DNA of 29,271 nt from a virus. The notes under the pieces were generated by a model. It did no database searches. It had not been told where the DNA came from and was given only the letters and a program-made list of their open reading frames with translations. The translations under genes and the position numbers were made by a program. Where the stretch lies: IMG/VR virus record IMGVR_UViG_3300049893_001123, positions 1-29,271 of that record, one strand, 5' to 3'. Shown here in pieces: positions 6,016 through 14,110 of this stretch. Each line of letters begins with the position of its first letter. The stretch's first letter is position 1.

Positions 6016-7773
6016 TTATAATGGGTTCTTACGTGGACGACCACGACCACGCTTTGGTTGAGCGGCGGCATGTTTATCCACCATTTCTTTATCTTCGTCT
6101 GAAGGGTCATATGCCTTACCATAAGGTCCAACAACCTTTCTTACGTTTCCTTTCGGTTCATCTTTGTCTGAACCACCAAACCAATCATCTTCACGTTTCT
6201 TTTTCAAAGCTTCAAGCTTGTCTGCAATAATAGCTGACTTGCTCATAGCTTCAAGAATTGTTTGATCAATAGACTTAGTATATGATACTTGTTCATTTGC
6301 CATCTTGAATTGGCCGGGTTTAAGTGTTAGGTTAGTAACATCATCTGGTTTCTGTGGGACTCGGCGGCGAATTTGAACATTGATTCGTCCATCATCAAAC
6401 TTGTGAAAAATTCTTGCTTGCTTACCATGCAAACGATGACCCGGTGAATGAATAGTACACATTTCATCTTTACCATCGGCTCTTAAAGCTTCAAAAACGT
6501 CTTCCACTTCCTCATTACATTTGGTTCCACAAGCAGCATGGAAACGATGTGGATCGAAGCGAGGATTCATCTTCTTGAATACTTCTGCATGAATGTTAGC
6601 TTGTTCCTGACGCTTTGCTTCATCGGGGATTTGCTTTACGGTATCAGCAACCATTCGGAAGTGCTTGCGGGTTGCCTCATCGAGTTGTTCACGTTCATAT
6701 TCTTCATTTTTTAATGCACGAATATCTTGTTTATTAGCTTTACCTGTAGCAGTTGCACGAGTTATGCGATGACGGGCACGATGAGCCAATTCATCCCAAC
6801 CAGTATCCTTGATCTTCTCTTTTGCTGCATTTGCTACATCAGCAGCAACCTTTGCTGATTTGAATTTCTTAGCATGATCAATGTACTTTTGAGGATCATG
6901 CTCTTTTTCATGTCCAGAATAATCATCAGATGCTGATTGAACAGCATGTGCTAATGTTTTTGCTGAAATTTCATCTAGTTGTTCTTGTTTATGCATTTCT
7001 GCTCCTTCATGTTGTTTAGCTTTTTTTGCTAACCAACGTTTTTTGTAATACGGATCAATTGGTTCATCACTACCGGGTGGGGCTTCATAAGCATGTCCCA
7101 CCCACTTAAACTTCATTTTATTTGGAAGTTTACGCATAGGGTGATCACCACGCCTTTTACCACAATGAATACAGACTGGATCGGGACGATCTGGATACCT
7201 ACGTAGTTCACCTGATAAATTTACTTCATTAACTGAATCTTGTTTATCTGTCATATTTATTCCTTCATTTCTTGGATGTTTTTTCTGACGATTAACAAGA
7301 ATATGTGCTTTCATAGTATTCTTTAGAGCGTTAATATCTAGTTTGTTGGCTTTGCCAGCGTCAGTTGTATGAATAACAATATGTCGCTGCCTAAATGCAA
7401 GTTCATCGAAACCTTTTGCCTTGATCCTTTTTTTTGCTGCATTAGCTACATCAGCAGCAACCTTTGCTGATTTGTGTTTCTTAGCATATTCAATGTATTT
7501 TTGAGGATCATGATCCTTTTGATAAGGATCATTATCTGATGATGATTGAACTGCTTTAGCTAGTGTCCTAGCTGAAACTTCATCTAGTTGTTCTGTTTCT
7601 TCATTCCTTGCAGATGGAATGTATCTCCTATACTGCTTTATACGTGGATATGGTCTTTTGAACTTTAGTCTATCTGGGTCTCTCTTTACAATATCAGCAA
7701 CAATATCGTTGATATGTTTATTTACCTTTTCCCAAGATGCTGGTTCGAATGGTTTATCTTTATCTGTTGTCAT
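6016..7773 (-). CDS. Large repeat-containing phage protein with C-terminal AT-hook
   Basis: A 585-aa basic, highly charged protein of unknown function. Two copies of a module of about 92 aa (residues 61-152 and 264-356) begin EQLDEVSARTLAKAVQ or EQLDEISAKTLAHAVQ and contain the shared KSAKVAADVANAAK. A third EQLDE occurs near 362. Between the modules lies a possible zinc site (VCIHCGKRRGDH, about 200-211). The C-terminus carries PKRGRGRPRKNPL, a classic AT-hook for minor-groove DNA binding. The open frame reaches 7824, but I chose the ATG at 7773 because its ATGA overlaps the stop of the 887-aa gene. Strong internal Shine-Dalgarno/ATG pairs at 7254 and 6996 may give shorter products of 412 and 326 aa. 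A DNA-binding virion or assembly protein is plausible. Confidence 0.8.
   Translation of the reverse strand: MTTDKDKPFEPASWEKVNKHINDIVADIVKRDPDRLKFKRPYPRIKQYRRYIPSARNEETEQLDEVSARTLAKAVQSSSDNDPYQKDHDPQKYIEYAKKHKSAKVAADVANAAKKRIKAKGFDELAFRQRHIVIHTTDAGKANKLDINALKNTMKAHILVNRQKKHPRNEGINMTDKQDSVNEVNLSGELRRYPDRPDPVCIHCGKRRGDHPMRKLPNKMKFKWVGHAYEAPPGSDEPIDPYYKKRWLAKKAKQHEGAEMHKQEQLDEISAKTLAHAVQSASDDYSGHEKEHDPQKYIDHAKKFKSAKVAADVANAAKEKIKDTGWDELAHRARHRITRATATGKANKQDIRALKNEEYEREQLDEATRKHFRMVADTVKQIPDEAKRQEQANIHAEVFKKMNPRFDPHRFHAACGTKCNEEVEDVFEALRADGKDEMCTIHSPGHRLHGKQARIFHKFDDGRINVQIRRRVPQKPDDVTNLTLKPGQFKMANEQVSYTKSIDQTILEAMSKSAIIADKLEALKKKREDDWFGGSDKDEPKGNVRKVVGPYGKAYDPSDEDKEMVDKHAAAQPKRGRGRPRKNPL
6706..6984 (-). 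repeat. Second copy of the EQLDE protein module
   Basis: This encodes the downstream of two homologous stretches in the 6016-7773 protein (residues 264-356 counting from the start at 7773). It shares KSAKVAADVANAAK and a C-terminal GKANKQDI segment with the first copy. The copies have clearly diverged, so this is an old protein-level duplication, not a recent direct repeat. Confidence 0.75.
6994..7007 (-). promoter_or_regulatory. Internal ribosome site and ATG (start 6996)
   Basis: The minus strand reads AAGGAG, a 5-base gap and ATG, in frame within the 6016-7773 gene. It lies 12 bases (4 codons) before the second EQLDE module. This is as good as any site used to start a real gene in the window. 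It may produce a 326-aa internal product or be a relic of a gene fusion. Confidence 0.45.
7252..7265 (-). promoter_or_regulatory. Internal ribosome site and ATG (start 7254)
   Basis: The minus strand reads AAGGA, a 6-base gap (ATAAAT) and ATG in frame within the 6016-7773 gene, giving MTDKQDSVNEVN at the beginning of the central zinc-site region. Use would give a 412-aa product. Confidence 0.45.
7318..7593 (-). repeat. First copy of the EQLDE protein module
   Basis: This encodes the upstream homologous stretch of the 6016-7773 protein (residues 61-152). It begins EQLDEVSARTLAKAVQ and ends GKANKLDINALKN, matching the second copy at 6706-6984 in order and spacing. Confidence 0.75.
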
Positions 7774-10433
7774 TTGACACCAATCTCTATTCTTTTTGCT
7801 TCTGAAAGTAAATTCTTGTTCCAACGAATACCTGATGACGTGGCAAGATTCAACATTCTACCCATCAATTTCCATGCATCCTTGGACCGTGAATATGACT
7901 TGAATTCGACTAAAGCACGATTAACTGTATTCTCTGTACTGTCAAGTAAATCAACTCCAATAGCATTAGCAATGATTGTAGCTGATCTATCCTTATCACA
8001 TGTGGCAGTTAGTTGTAGCCCTTCATCTAGTTCGTATTCGTTCAATTTCTCAACAATATCCTTTCGATATTGATGAGGTACACTGGTATTTATAGTTTTC
8101 AGAATCCGTTCCGTCTCCTCAAACAACGATTTTACCCGATTGTAGTTGTCCTGAGTAATTTTTAGAGACTCTTTAACTAGAGAATCTGTCGATTGGATCA
8201 ACCTAAGAAGTAGGAACCTATTAGCAGCACTCTTAATCATAGGATGAAATGCTTCGTAATGTTCCTTAACGAAGTTTTGTGTTTTGTATCCAATGAAAGC
8301 TATCTGATTATTTCCAGACCTGCGGCGGCGGCATGCATTAAAATCTTCTGCCAAATGATTAGCTAGAATAGCATCTTCGATCCAAATCCTCTTCATTTTG
8401 CCTGAATCGTCAACTACATTCAAGTAATTGGTCCCACACATGACAATTTCATAAAGATGTTCATCTTTCCTATTAACAACAATATCACCTTCATTGAGAA
8501 GTTCGCCATCAATGTACCGTTCACGTATATTCTCTTTTATGCCTTTATAGTTCAAGCGACCTTTAATGAGGTTCATCACCTTCTTAACATGTTCATCAGA
8601 AATGCTTTTGTTCATACCAGCACGAAACGAATTGAAGTTTCCTTCCATTGCCCACTTACGCATATCGGAAGCATGAATTCCATCATTACCTTGTTCATCA
8701 CGATTCGGATGGATTTCGTGACGAGAGAGAACATTCAAATTATCAAAATTGTATCCTTCACCCTTCTCATTGAATTTACCATTATACTGCTTCATCTTTT
8801 CAAACTCATCTTTACGATCATCACCTATAACAACGTCTGTATTCTTGTAACCCTTCCTGTGTAGATAACCCAAAACATGAGGAAGTGATGGCATCTTCTT
8901 ATCAGTCGCACAAAATATGTGCTTATGATCTGGGTGTGCCATTTTTAGCAGTTCAATTTTTTCACTTGCAGTCAATGGATTCCTCTTATCATCTTGTGTG
9001 TGAGTTACAAAGACGTGAGGATCGGCACCAGTCTTTTGTGCATGTGCTATAACTGCATGAACTAATTTATCATGCTCAACGTGCGGTGGGGAGAAACGGC
9101 CAAGTGCAACAACAGCATTGGTCTTTTTCTCTTCTTTTTGGCGTGGAGTCCAATCTTTTTTCTGTGTAAAGTTCTTGAGACTAAATCCACCATGACGTTG
9201 TACTAACTTGCTAGTGCCATGATGAGTAATTGAAACATATCCTTCTGGACCAGTTGGTTCCATTCCACCCTGTTCAGGATTGTCAAAGAAACGCTTAATC
9301 TTCTGATGTTGATTCAAATCCTTGATGATCGAATTCTTGAGGTTTGCAATATGACGATGAACATTCAACACATTCTCAAAGGACTTTTGATTCTGTCTTG
9401 CATCTGCCAACACACGATCACGGGTTTCAGTCTTTTGCTTCTTGGCAAAATCAGATTTGACCTTGGCGATTCCTTTGTTATGTTGATTTTCAGCATGAGT
9501 CATAAACCCCTGAAATGAAGGAGTTGAATTGTCTTTCACGGTACTATTGATATACGACAGTATATTAGCTTGGTGATCTGGATGCGATACCTTTTCGAAA
9601 TCTTCTTTCGAAGTGGTAGCTATCAAATGACCAATATGCTGTAAAGCAGCTTTATGATGTGTCATGTCTGCATGATCATGTGATATAGGCATGTTGAATA
9701 CATCTTCATGTTGCTTAACATCATTTTCATCAGCCGGTAGACGTTCACCCTTATCGTTATATTTGGTATGAACTGCGAACCCAATTTTAGCAGCGGCAGC
9801 TTTTTTGCCTAATTCACTATCAATAGGAATAGCATTTCTCACGATATTAGGTTTGAATGTAAGATGATTCTTACCTTCAATTTCCTTATGTGAAATGTCG
9901 CCCGGAGTGAACATCATATCACCCTGTAATACGCCATGTCCTTTGTAAATCTTAGGAAGATGATCAAGTGCATGGTGGAGTTTAGTTGCTAAACCCGGAG
10001 ATTCTCCATGATTACGATCAATATCTTCATGGGTATAGTTAACCTTTGGGTCTTTATTATAAAGACCTTTAGTGGCAACAAAGAACTTACCTGTTTCTGG
10101 ATGTTTACCAAAGAACAAACTTGGCGCACCATCAATCTTCGTTTGAGTTGTTATATGTTGCGGTGAATGAATCAATTTATGCAAGGTATCAATAGCATTC
10201 TGTGCGCCCTTTACACCATGCGTTAGTACATGATCCTCAAGATGAGGATAATGCAATAACACCGGCCCTCCATGAGAAGCAGAGTATGGTGTATGTACGG
10301 GAGTTAATCTACCAGCTTGATTTACGTGCGTTACAGTACTATTTTTACCGTAGCGACCAAATCCAAAATAAGTCAAGCCAAGGCCATTAGCTTGTTTATG
10401 TGCCAGCGATTCTTTCAGATCACGATATTTCAT
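7770..10433 (-). CDS. Ligase-fold nucleotidyltransferase fused to cytidylyltransferase/NMNAT-like domain
   Basis: An 887-aa multidomain protein. Residues about 90-415 carry the covalent nucleotidyltransferase motifs of DNA/RNA ligases in order: motif I KIDG (99-102), LQGD (169-172), GFAVHTKY (218-225, motif III-like), EGYV (397-400, motif IV) and KLVQR (409-413, motif V). Residues about 440-600 form a cytidylyltransferase-like domain: GRFSPPHVEH (445-454, an HxGH site with E replacing G) and the late IHASDMR (586-592, in place of ISSTxIR). A small beta domain follows (GDIVVNRKDEHLYEIV, 649-664), then a helical C-terminus. Catalysis is likely, but whether it acts on nucleic acid, NAD or virion protein is unknown. 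The start at 10433 lacks a clear ribosome site and lies just past the upstream stop, suggesting coupling. Confidence 0.8.
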   Translation of the reverse strand: MKYRDLKESLAHKQANGLGLTYFGFGRYGKNSTVTHVNQAGRLTPVHTPYSASHGGPVLLHYPHLEDHVLTHGVKGAQNAIDTLHKLIHSPQHITTQTKIDGAPSLFFGKHPETGKFFVATKGLYNKDPKVNYTHEDIDRNHGESPGLATKLHHALDHLPKIYKGHGVLQGDMMFTPGDISHKEIEGKNHLTFKPNIVRNAIPIDSELGKKAAAAKIGFAVHTKYNDKGERLPADENDVKQHEDVFNMPISHDHADMTHHKAALQHIGHLIATTSKEDFEKVSHPDHQANILSYINSTVKDNSTPSFQGFMTHAENQHNKGIAKVKSDFAKKQKTETRDRVLADARQNQKSFENVLNVHRHIANLKNSIIKDLNQHQKIKRFFDNPEQGGMEPTGPEGYVSITHHGTSKLVQRHGGFSLKNFTQKKDWTPRQKEEKKTNAVVALGRFSPPHVEHDKLVHAVIAHAQKTGADPHVFVTHTQDDKRNPLTASEKIELLKMAHPDHKHIFCATDKKMPSLPHVLGYLHRKGYKNTDVVIGDDRKDEFEKMKQYNGKFNEKGEGYNFDNLNVLSRHEIHPNRDEQGNDGIHASDMRKWAMEGNFNSFRAGMNKSISDEHVKKVMNLIKGRLNYKGIKENIRERYIDGELLNEGDIVVNRKDEHLYEIVMCGTNYLNVVDDSGKMKRIWIEDAILANHLAEDFNACRRRRSGNNQIAFIGYKTQNFVKEHYEAFHPMIKSAANRFLLLRLIQSTDSLVKESLKITQDNYNRVKSLFEETERILKTINTSVPHQYRKDIVEKLNEYELDEGLQLTATCDKDRSATIIANAIGVDLLDSTENTVNRALVEFKSYSRSKDAWKLMGRMLNLATSSGIRWNKNLLSEAKRIEIGVK

Positions 10434-10436
10434 AGA

Positions 10437-13175
10437 TTACTTTTTGATTGGTTTCTTTGCAGAGTGTGCCTTAATTTCTTCAGGGGTCATTGCTTCGACC
10501 TTAACAACCCTCATACCACGATAAGGCTTCTTACCAACAATATTGTTTGCTTGCCACACGGCATTCTTATCATCAAGTGCTTTAACACGAATACGTGGAC
10601 CCGGTTTTCCAGTTAACAACATTTGTGTATGAATGACGTGAGTTTCGTTAATAACAGATTCAACAGCATTTCCTAGGTATTTCACTGGAGCAGTTCCTTT
10701 TTCTTGTTTTGGTTTTTCATTTGGCTTATGCTCAAGATCAAGTGGTGGAGATTCATTACGCTGCCTGTTACGGGCTTGAATATCAGCCAACTTACGCATG
10801 ACAATACCATGACTGCGAGATTCATGAGCATCTTCGGTTCTTGGAATTGGTTTGTCAACACAACCGAGTTTCATCTTACTCATACTCTTAGTATTTACAC
10901 CATCGGTAGCTATTTTTTTAGGCGTTCCCTTAGTGCCATCTGGATTCATCGTTTCTACTGAAAATTGAGAATCAGGAAGAATGCTATTACTTTCCTGAAA
11001 TGATTCTGGAGCGAATACAACAGCGTTATTAGTTCTTTTATCATAGACACCAAGAATGTCCTTTTTCTCATTTTGAGCAACAATACGACCATGAACTTTA
11101 TCATGCCATGTTTTATAATTTCCCTTACCATGATCCTTATCTAATTGCTTTCTCCATGATCGAGTCTTGGATACTGTTCCTCCAAATTCTTTCCACGATT
11201 CATGCATTTCGCTCTTATCCTTCTTGTCGTCTTTCTTCTCAACCTTTTTCAACTTACCATAATAGTTGGGGTCTTCCGACAGGTGATCGAGAGCGATTTC
11301 ACGGGCAACATCAGCATGTGAAGTATGTTCCATTTCAACTTTAATGCCTTGACCAATCTTTGTTTCAGCCGTTTCATGGTCCCATCCATATTTATGAGCC
11401 AGAGTATCGAGAGATGGAGTAGGTTTATCAAGAAGCCTTTTACCATCTGGCTCAGATTCATGAATCTCTGATGTACTTTCGAAAACAACTCCATGTTTTG
11501 CAGCATGTTGTTCTAGTTCAGAATGACTTTTGATATTGTTCTTATCCATGTAATCCTTCTTGAATTTCATATGACTAGCATAATGCTTCTCATACCTTTC
11601 CTTCATATCAGGAGTTGGATTATTAGAACGTTGAATAGCATCAATCATACTAACCAGTTTTGAATGTGATTTGGCTAAATCATGAATTGTAGATTCACTA
11701 ATTCCATTTTTCTTTCTATGGTAGAGAACTGTACTAGCATCATTCACTTGATCTAAGTATTTTGCTTCTGCCGCAGGATTATGTCCCTTCATTGCCCTTG
11801 CAGCTTCACCAGCATCTTTGATGATGTAATGTAATTCTGCTGAAGTTTTTTTGTGATAAGGATGATCTGGAATTGGTGTATTACCTTCGCCAAGATTTGC
11901 TGTTTTATGACTTCCTAATCTATCCTTAATGATCTGTTTGATTCGCTCTTTTGCCTTATCTGGGTTAACACCTTTTTTGATGTCTCTTGATGCACCTATA
12001 CCCTTAATAAGAGGATCAATCTTTCCTTTCATGAGTGAAGGGCTAGATTGTTGATTTGGATACCACTTTCCATCAATCATTCTACCTTCTTCAATAGTAG
12101 GCGCTTGATAATCTTCTCTCAATGTATAACCACCATCTTTAAGATCATTATGAACTTCTGAATGAGAATTACCTTCCCATTTCTTATGCTTCTTCATTTC
12201 ACCTTGATGAACTTTGGTTAATTCATATTGGTAGTTTCCTGTGTTCCACAAATGGAACTTGTCACCATCTTTGTGATAGACTCCCATCAAATGAGTAGCA
12301 GCTTCATCAACTTCCATCATTTCTTCATGAACTTGTACTTTGTTATAACCATTGTTGGTGATTTCATGATGAACTTCCGAATGAGATTTACCTTCCCATT
12401 TCTTGTGAGGTTTGATTCTACCATTATGATGTTTTGTTAATTCATACTGATAGTTTCCTGTATGCCATAAGGTGTATCTATCACCATCTTTGTGATATGC
12501 GCCCATATAATGATTTTCATCCATCTGCATCATTTCCTCATGGACTTGTACTTTATGTGAAGGAACTTTTGCTGATTCGTATTCGCCAACATCAACCACA
12601 TAGAATGGTGAACCATGCTTTTCACCTTTGTCATAACGAACAACTTTACCAGAAGTCATCTTTCCTTTATGTGGTACTCTAACTTTTGCACCAACAGCGT
12701 GAATTTGATTTTCATCGAGTGATTCTTCTAATGATTCTCCGACTCGTTTCATAGCATGGTATCCACGTTCAGCAGCATAATCAAGCTTGGCTTTTTCAGC
12801 TTCCTTTGCGGTCTTATGAGATGAAATTGTTTGTGGCTTAACTTCTCCACCAACAGCAGCAGGATAAGGCTTGAATATTACGTTATACGTGCTTTTATTC
12901 TTTACACCCGGATCAGGCATAATAGAAGTGTAAACACTCCCACCACGAGGATCAATCTTCGCAGCATCGAAACCCTTATCCAATGCTGAATCAATTTCTT
13001 CTGCTCTTTCCCGTAGTGTTTTGTGTTTCATGGCATTGCTTAACATTTTCGTTCCTTTATCCGCTTGATTGAACTCTTTGGCAACTGATTGGTCAATACC
13101 AACCTTATCAGCAAACTCTTTGTCATGTGCTGCCGCTGCCATAAGTCTCGCTTGTTTTTCTGATTTACTTGGCAT
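10437..13175 (-). CDS. Very large virion- or assembly-associated protein with tandem repeats
   Basis: A 912-aa, Lys/His/Asp-rich protein. It opens MPSKSEKQARLMAAAAHDKE followed by VGIDQSVAKEFNQADKG, a segment I recognise at the start of many phage proteins of unknown function. Residues 208-278 and 279-351 are tandem copies of a module of about 72 aa (KVQVHEEMM ... GAYHKDGD ... GNYQYELTK ... HKKWEG ... SEVH). Residues about 441-490 (KTSAELHYIIKDAGEAARAM and following) match another recurrent phage module. The rest is low in hydrophobicity with no membrane segment or catalytic motif I can defend. The start at 13175 has GAGGT upstream. It heads the block of three giant genes. An internal virion or scaffold role is inferred from size, charge and neighbours. 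Confidence 0.8.
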   Translation of the reverse strand: MPSKSEKQARLMAAAAHDKEFADKVGIDQSVAKEFNQADKGTKMLSNAMKHKTLRERAEEIDSALDKGFDAAKIDPRGGSVYTSIMPDPGVKNKSTYNVIFKPYPAAVGGEVKPQTISSHKTAKEAEKAKLDYAAERGYHAMKRVGESLEESLDENQIHAVGAKVRVPHKGKMTSGKVVRYDKGEKHGSPFYVVDVGEYESAKVPSHKVQVHEEMMQMDENHYMGAYHKDGDRYTLWHTGNYQYELTKHHNGRIKPHKKWEGKSHSEVHHEITNNGYNKVQVHEEMMEVDEAATHLMGVYHKDGDKFHLWNTGNYQYELTKVHQGEMKKHKKWEGNSHSEVHNDLKDGGYTLREDYQAPTIEEGRMIDGKWYPNQQSSPSLMKGKIDPLIKGIGASRDIKKGVNPDKAKERIKQIIKDRLGSHKTANLGEGNTPIPDHPYHKKTSAELHYIIKDAGEAARAMKGHNPAAEAKYLDQVNDASTVLYHRKKNGISESTIHDLAKSHSKLVSMIDAIQRSNNPTPDMKERYEKHYASHMKFKKDYMDKNNIKSHSELEQHAAKHGVVFESTSEIHESEPDGKRLLDKPTPSLDTLAHKYGWDHETAETKIGQGIKVEMEHTSHADVAREIALDHLSEDPNYYGKLKKVEKKDDKKDKSEMHESWKEFGGTVSKTRSWRKQLDKDHGKGNYKTWHDKVHGRIVAQNEKKDILGVYDKRTNNAVVFAPESFQESNSILPDSQFSVETMNPDGTKGTPKKIATDGVNTKSMSKMKLGCVDKPIPRTEDAHESRSHGIVMRKLADIQARNRQRNESPPLDLEHKPNEKPKQEKGTAPVKYLGNAVESVINETHVIHTQMLLTGKPGPRIRVKALDDKNAVWQANNIVGKKPYRGMRVVKVEAMTPEEIKAHSAKKPIKK
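12123..12341 (-). repeat. Tandem protein repeat, copy 2
   Basis: Encodes residues 279-351 of the 912-aa protein. It matches copy 1 in KVQVHEEMM, YHKDGD, NTGNYQYELTK, HKKWEG and SHSEVH, directly adjacent with no spacer. Confidence 0.8.
12342..12554 (-). repeat. Tandem protein repeat, copy 1
   Basis: Encodes residues 208-278 of the 912-aa protein. The Tyr/Trp/Gly spacing (YHKDGD, LWHTGNYQYEL, KKWEG) looks like a small beta-rich binding module duplicated in tandem. Confidence 0.8.
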
Positions 13176-13182
13176 GATGACC

Positions 13183-13971
13183 TCAAGTAAGAAGTAGACC
13201 GGGGGACAATTTACCCATCATTCTAAAATTAGCCATTACATCCATAGACACTCTACCAGTGCTATTCAATCCCCTTGGTTGAATTCTGGCTTCTAATCTA
13301 GCATCAAATCCTGTTAGTTTAGGTATCTGACGTTTGAAAATCTTTCCGACAATATCATTAGATAAACCACCAGTTCTATCCCCTTCATATACAGAATTAC
13401 CAATCATGAATAAGAACAAACTGTGATCGGCATCGTGGCGACGGGCTTTAGAAAATTTGGTTTTGTAATGATGAATAACGAGTCTACCAAATTCATTTGA
13501 TTGAATTTTAGATATGGTGTAATTATCTACGTTATTAGCGAACTTTTCAGCTTTCTTTCTACGTTTCAATTGGTCGCCTTCAATATTGAACATACTAACT
13601 GAAAGATTGGTAACACGCTTGTCAAAATATTTTTTGCTATCATCCAAAAGACGCTTTGCATTCTTTACAGCTTCTTTGTCCTTATTCATGATTTCAATCA
13701 CAAGGTCTTTTTCTTCATTTGGTTTTGGCACCTTAAATAGTCTACCATCAAAAATCCAATCTCTAACACTTCCCATTTGTGCCCTTGCATCTGCTTTGTA
13801 TTCAACATGAATATCAATGCTTTTACGATCTATCAACACACGGAATCCAAAATCTGGAAATCCAGCATCAAATCCAGCAGGATTTGCAAATGGTTCTGGA
13901 TCAGCCAAATAGCTTTCCATTTTTTTGAATGCCATAAGTTCAGCTTGCTTCGCCGCATTTGCTACTGGCAT
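13183..13971 (-). CDS. Unknown phage protein, possible PD-(D/E)XK-like nuclease fold
   Basis: A 262-aa protein starting MPVANAAKQAELMAFKKMES. The stretch FGFRVLIDRKSIDIHVEYKA (about 50-69) has an acidic residue, a beta strand and an E-x-K, the order seen in PD-(D/E)XK nucleases. This is only a motif-level hint. The middle is basic and helical; the C-terminus (RIQPRGLNSTGRVSMDVMAN) is not recognised. The open frame extends to 14097 through a TTG and an ATG at 14067. I prefer the ATG at 13971 because it has AGG at a good distance and the DNA upstream forms a strong hairpin. It is the first gene of the virion-type block, after the helicase. It could equally be a head or tail-completion protein. 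Confidence 0.6.
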   Translation of the reverse strand: MPVANAAKQAELMAFKKMESYLADPEPFANPAGFDAGFPDFGFRVLIDRKSIDIHVEYKADARAQMGSVRDWIFDGRLFKVPKPNEEKDLVIEIMNKDKEAVKNAKRLLDDSKKYFDKRVTNLSVSMFNIEGDQLKRRKKAEKFANNVDNYTISKIQSNEFGRLVIHHYKTKFSKARRHDADHSLFLFMIGNSVYEGDRTGGLSNDIVGKIFKRQIPKLTGFDARLEARIQPRGLNSTGRVSMDVMANFRMMGKLSPGLLLT

Positions 13972-13996
13972 AGTATTTACCTGTTTTGGAAACGAC

Positions 13997-14026
13997 AATA
14001 CCCTATCTTGGGCAAGACAGGGTATT
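13997..14026 (-). promoter_or_regulatory. 30-base hairpin in the leader of the virion block
   Basis: AATACCCT (13997-14004) pairs perfectly with AGGGTATT (14019-14026). After one A/C mismatch, TCTT pairs with AAGA around a GGGC loop. On the minus strand no T run follows, so it is not a typical terminator. It ends 25 bases before the ATG at 13971, which would suit an mRNA-stabilising 5' stem, a processing site or an operator. Confidence 0.6.
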
Positions 14027-14086
14027 GAGAAATTTTGGGCGTTAGTACGTGCATACAAGGTATCCATTAACGATATAGTTACCTTA

Positions 14087-14094
14087 TATTTATG
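14087..14094 (-). promoter_or_regulatory. Possible late promoter box before the virion block
   Basis: The minus strand reads CATAAATA, one base from the T4 late consensus TATAAATA, in the short gap just after the helicase stop. The location is where a late promoter for structural genes would be expected, but the match is imperfect and could be chance. Confidence 0.3.
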
Positions 14095-14110
14095 CAAAAA
14101 TTAGCCCAGC

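Larger units (their letters stand above)
13972..14110 (-). other. Leader region between helicase gene and virion block
   Basis: About 140 bases lie between the helicase stop and the preferred start at 13971. The region holds a near-late-promoter box (14087-14094) and a large hairpin (13997-14026). The frame is open through it, so a 32- or 42-residue N-terminal extension of the downstream protein (from 14067 or from a TTG at 14097) cannot be excluded, but neither start has a good ribosome site. Confidence 0.5.

Noticed and set aside
8087-8094. Exact TATAAATA (T4 late box) on the minus strand
   Set aside because: It lies inside the coding sequence of the 887-aa protein. About two such 8-mers per strand are expected by chance in DNA this AT-rich.
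13972-14097. N-terminal extension of the possible nuclease from a TTG at 14097
   Set aside because: TTG without a ribosome site, and the region holds a strong hairpin. The ATG at 13971 has a better site. It is recorded as a leader, not as coding.
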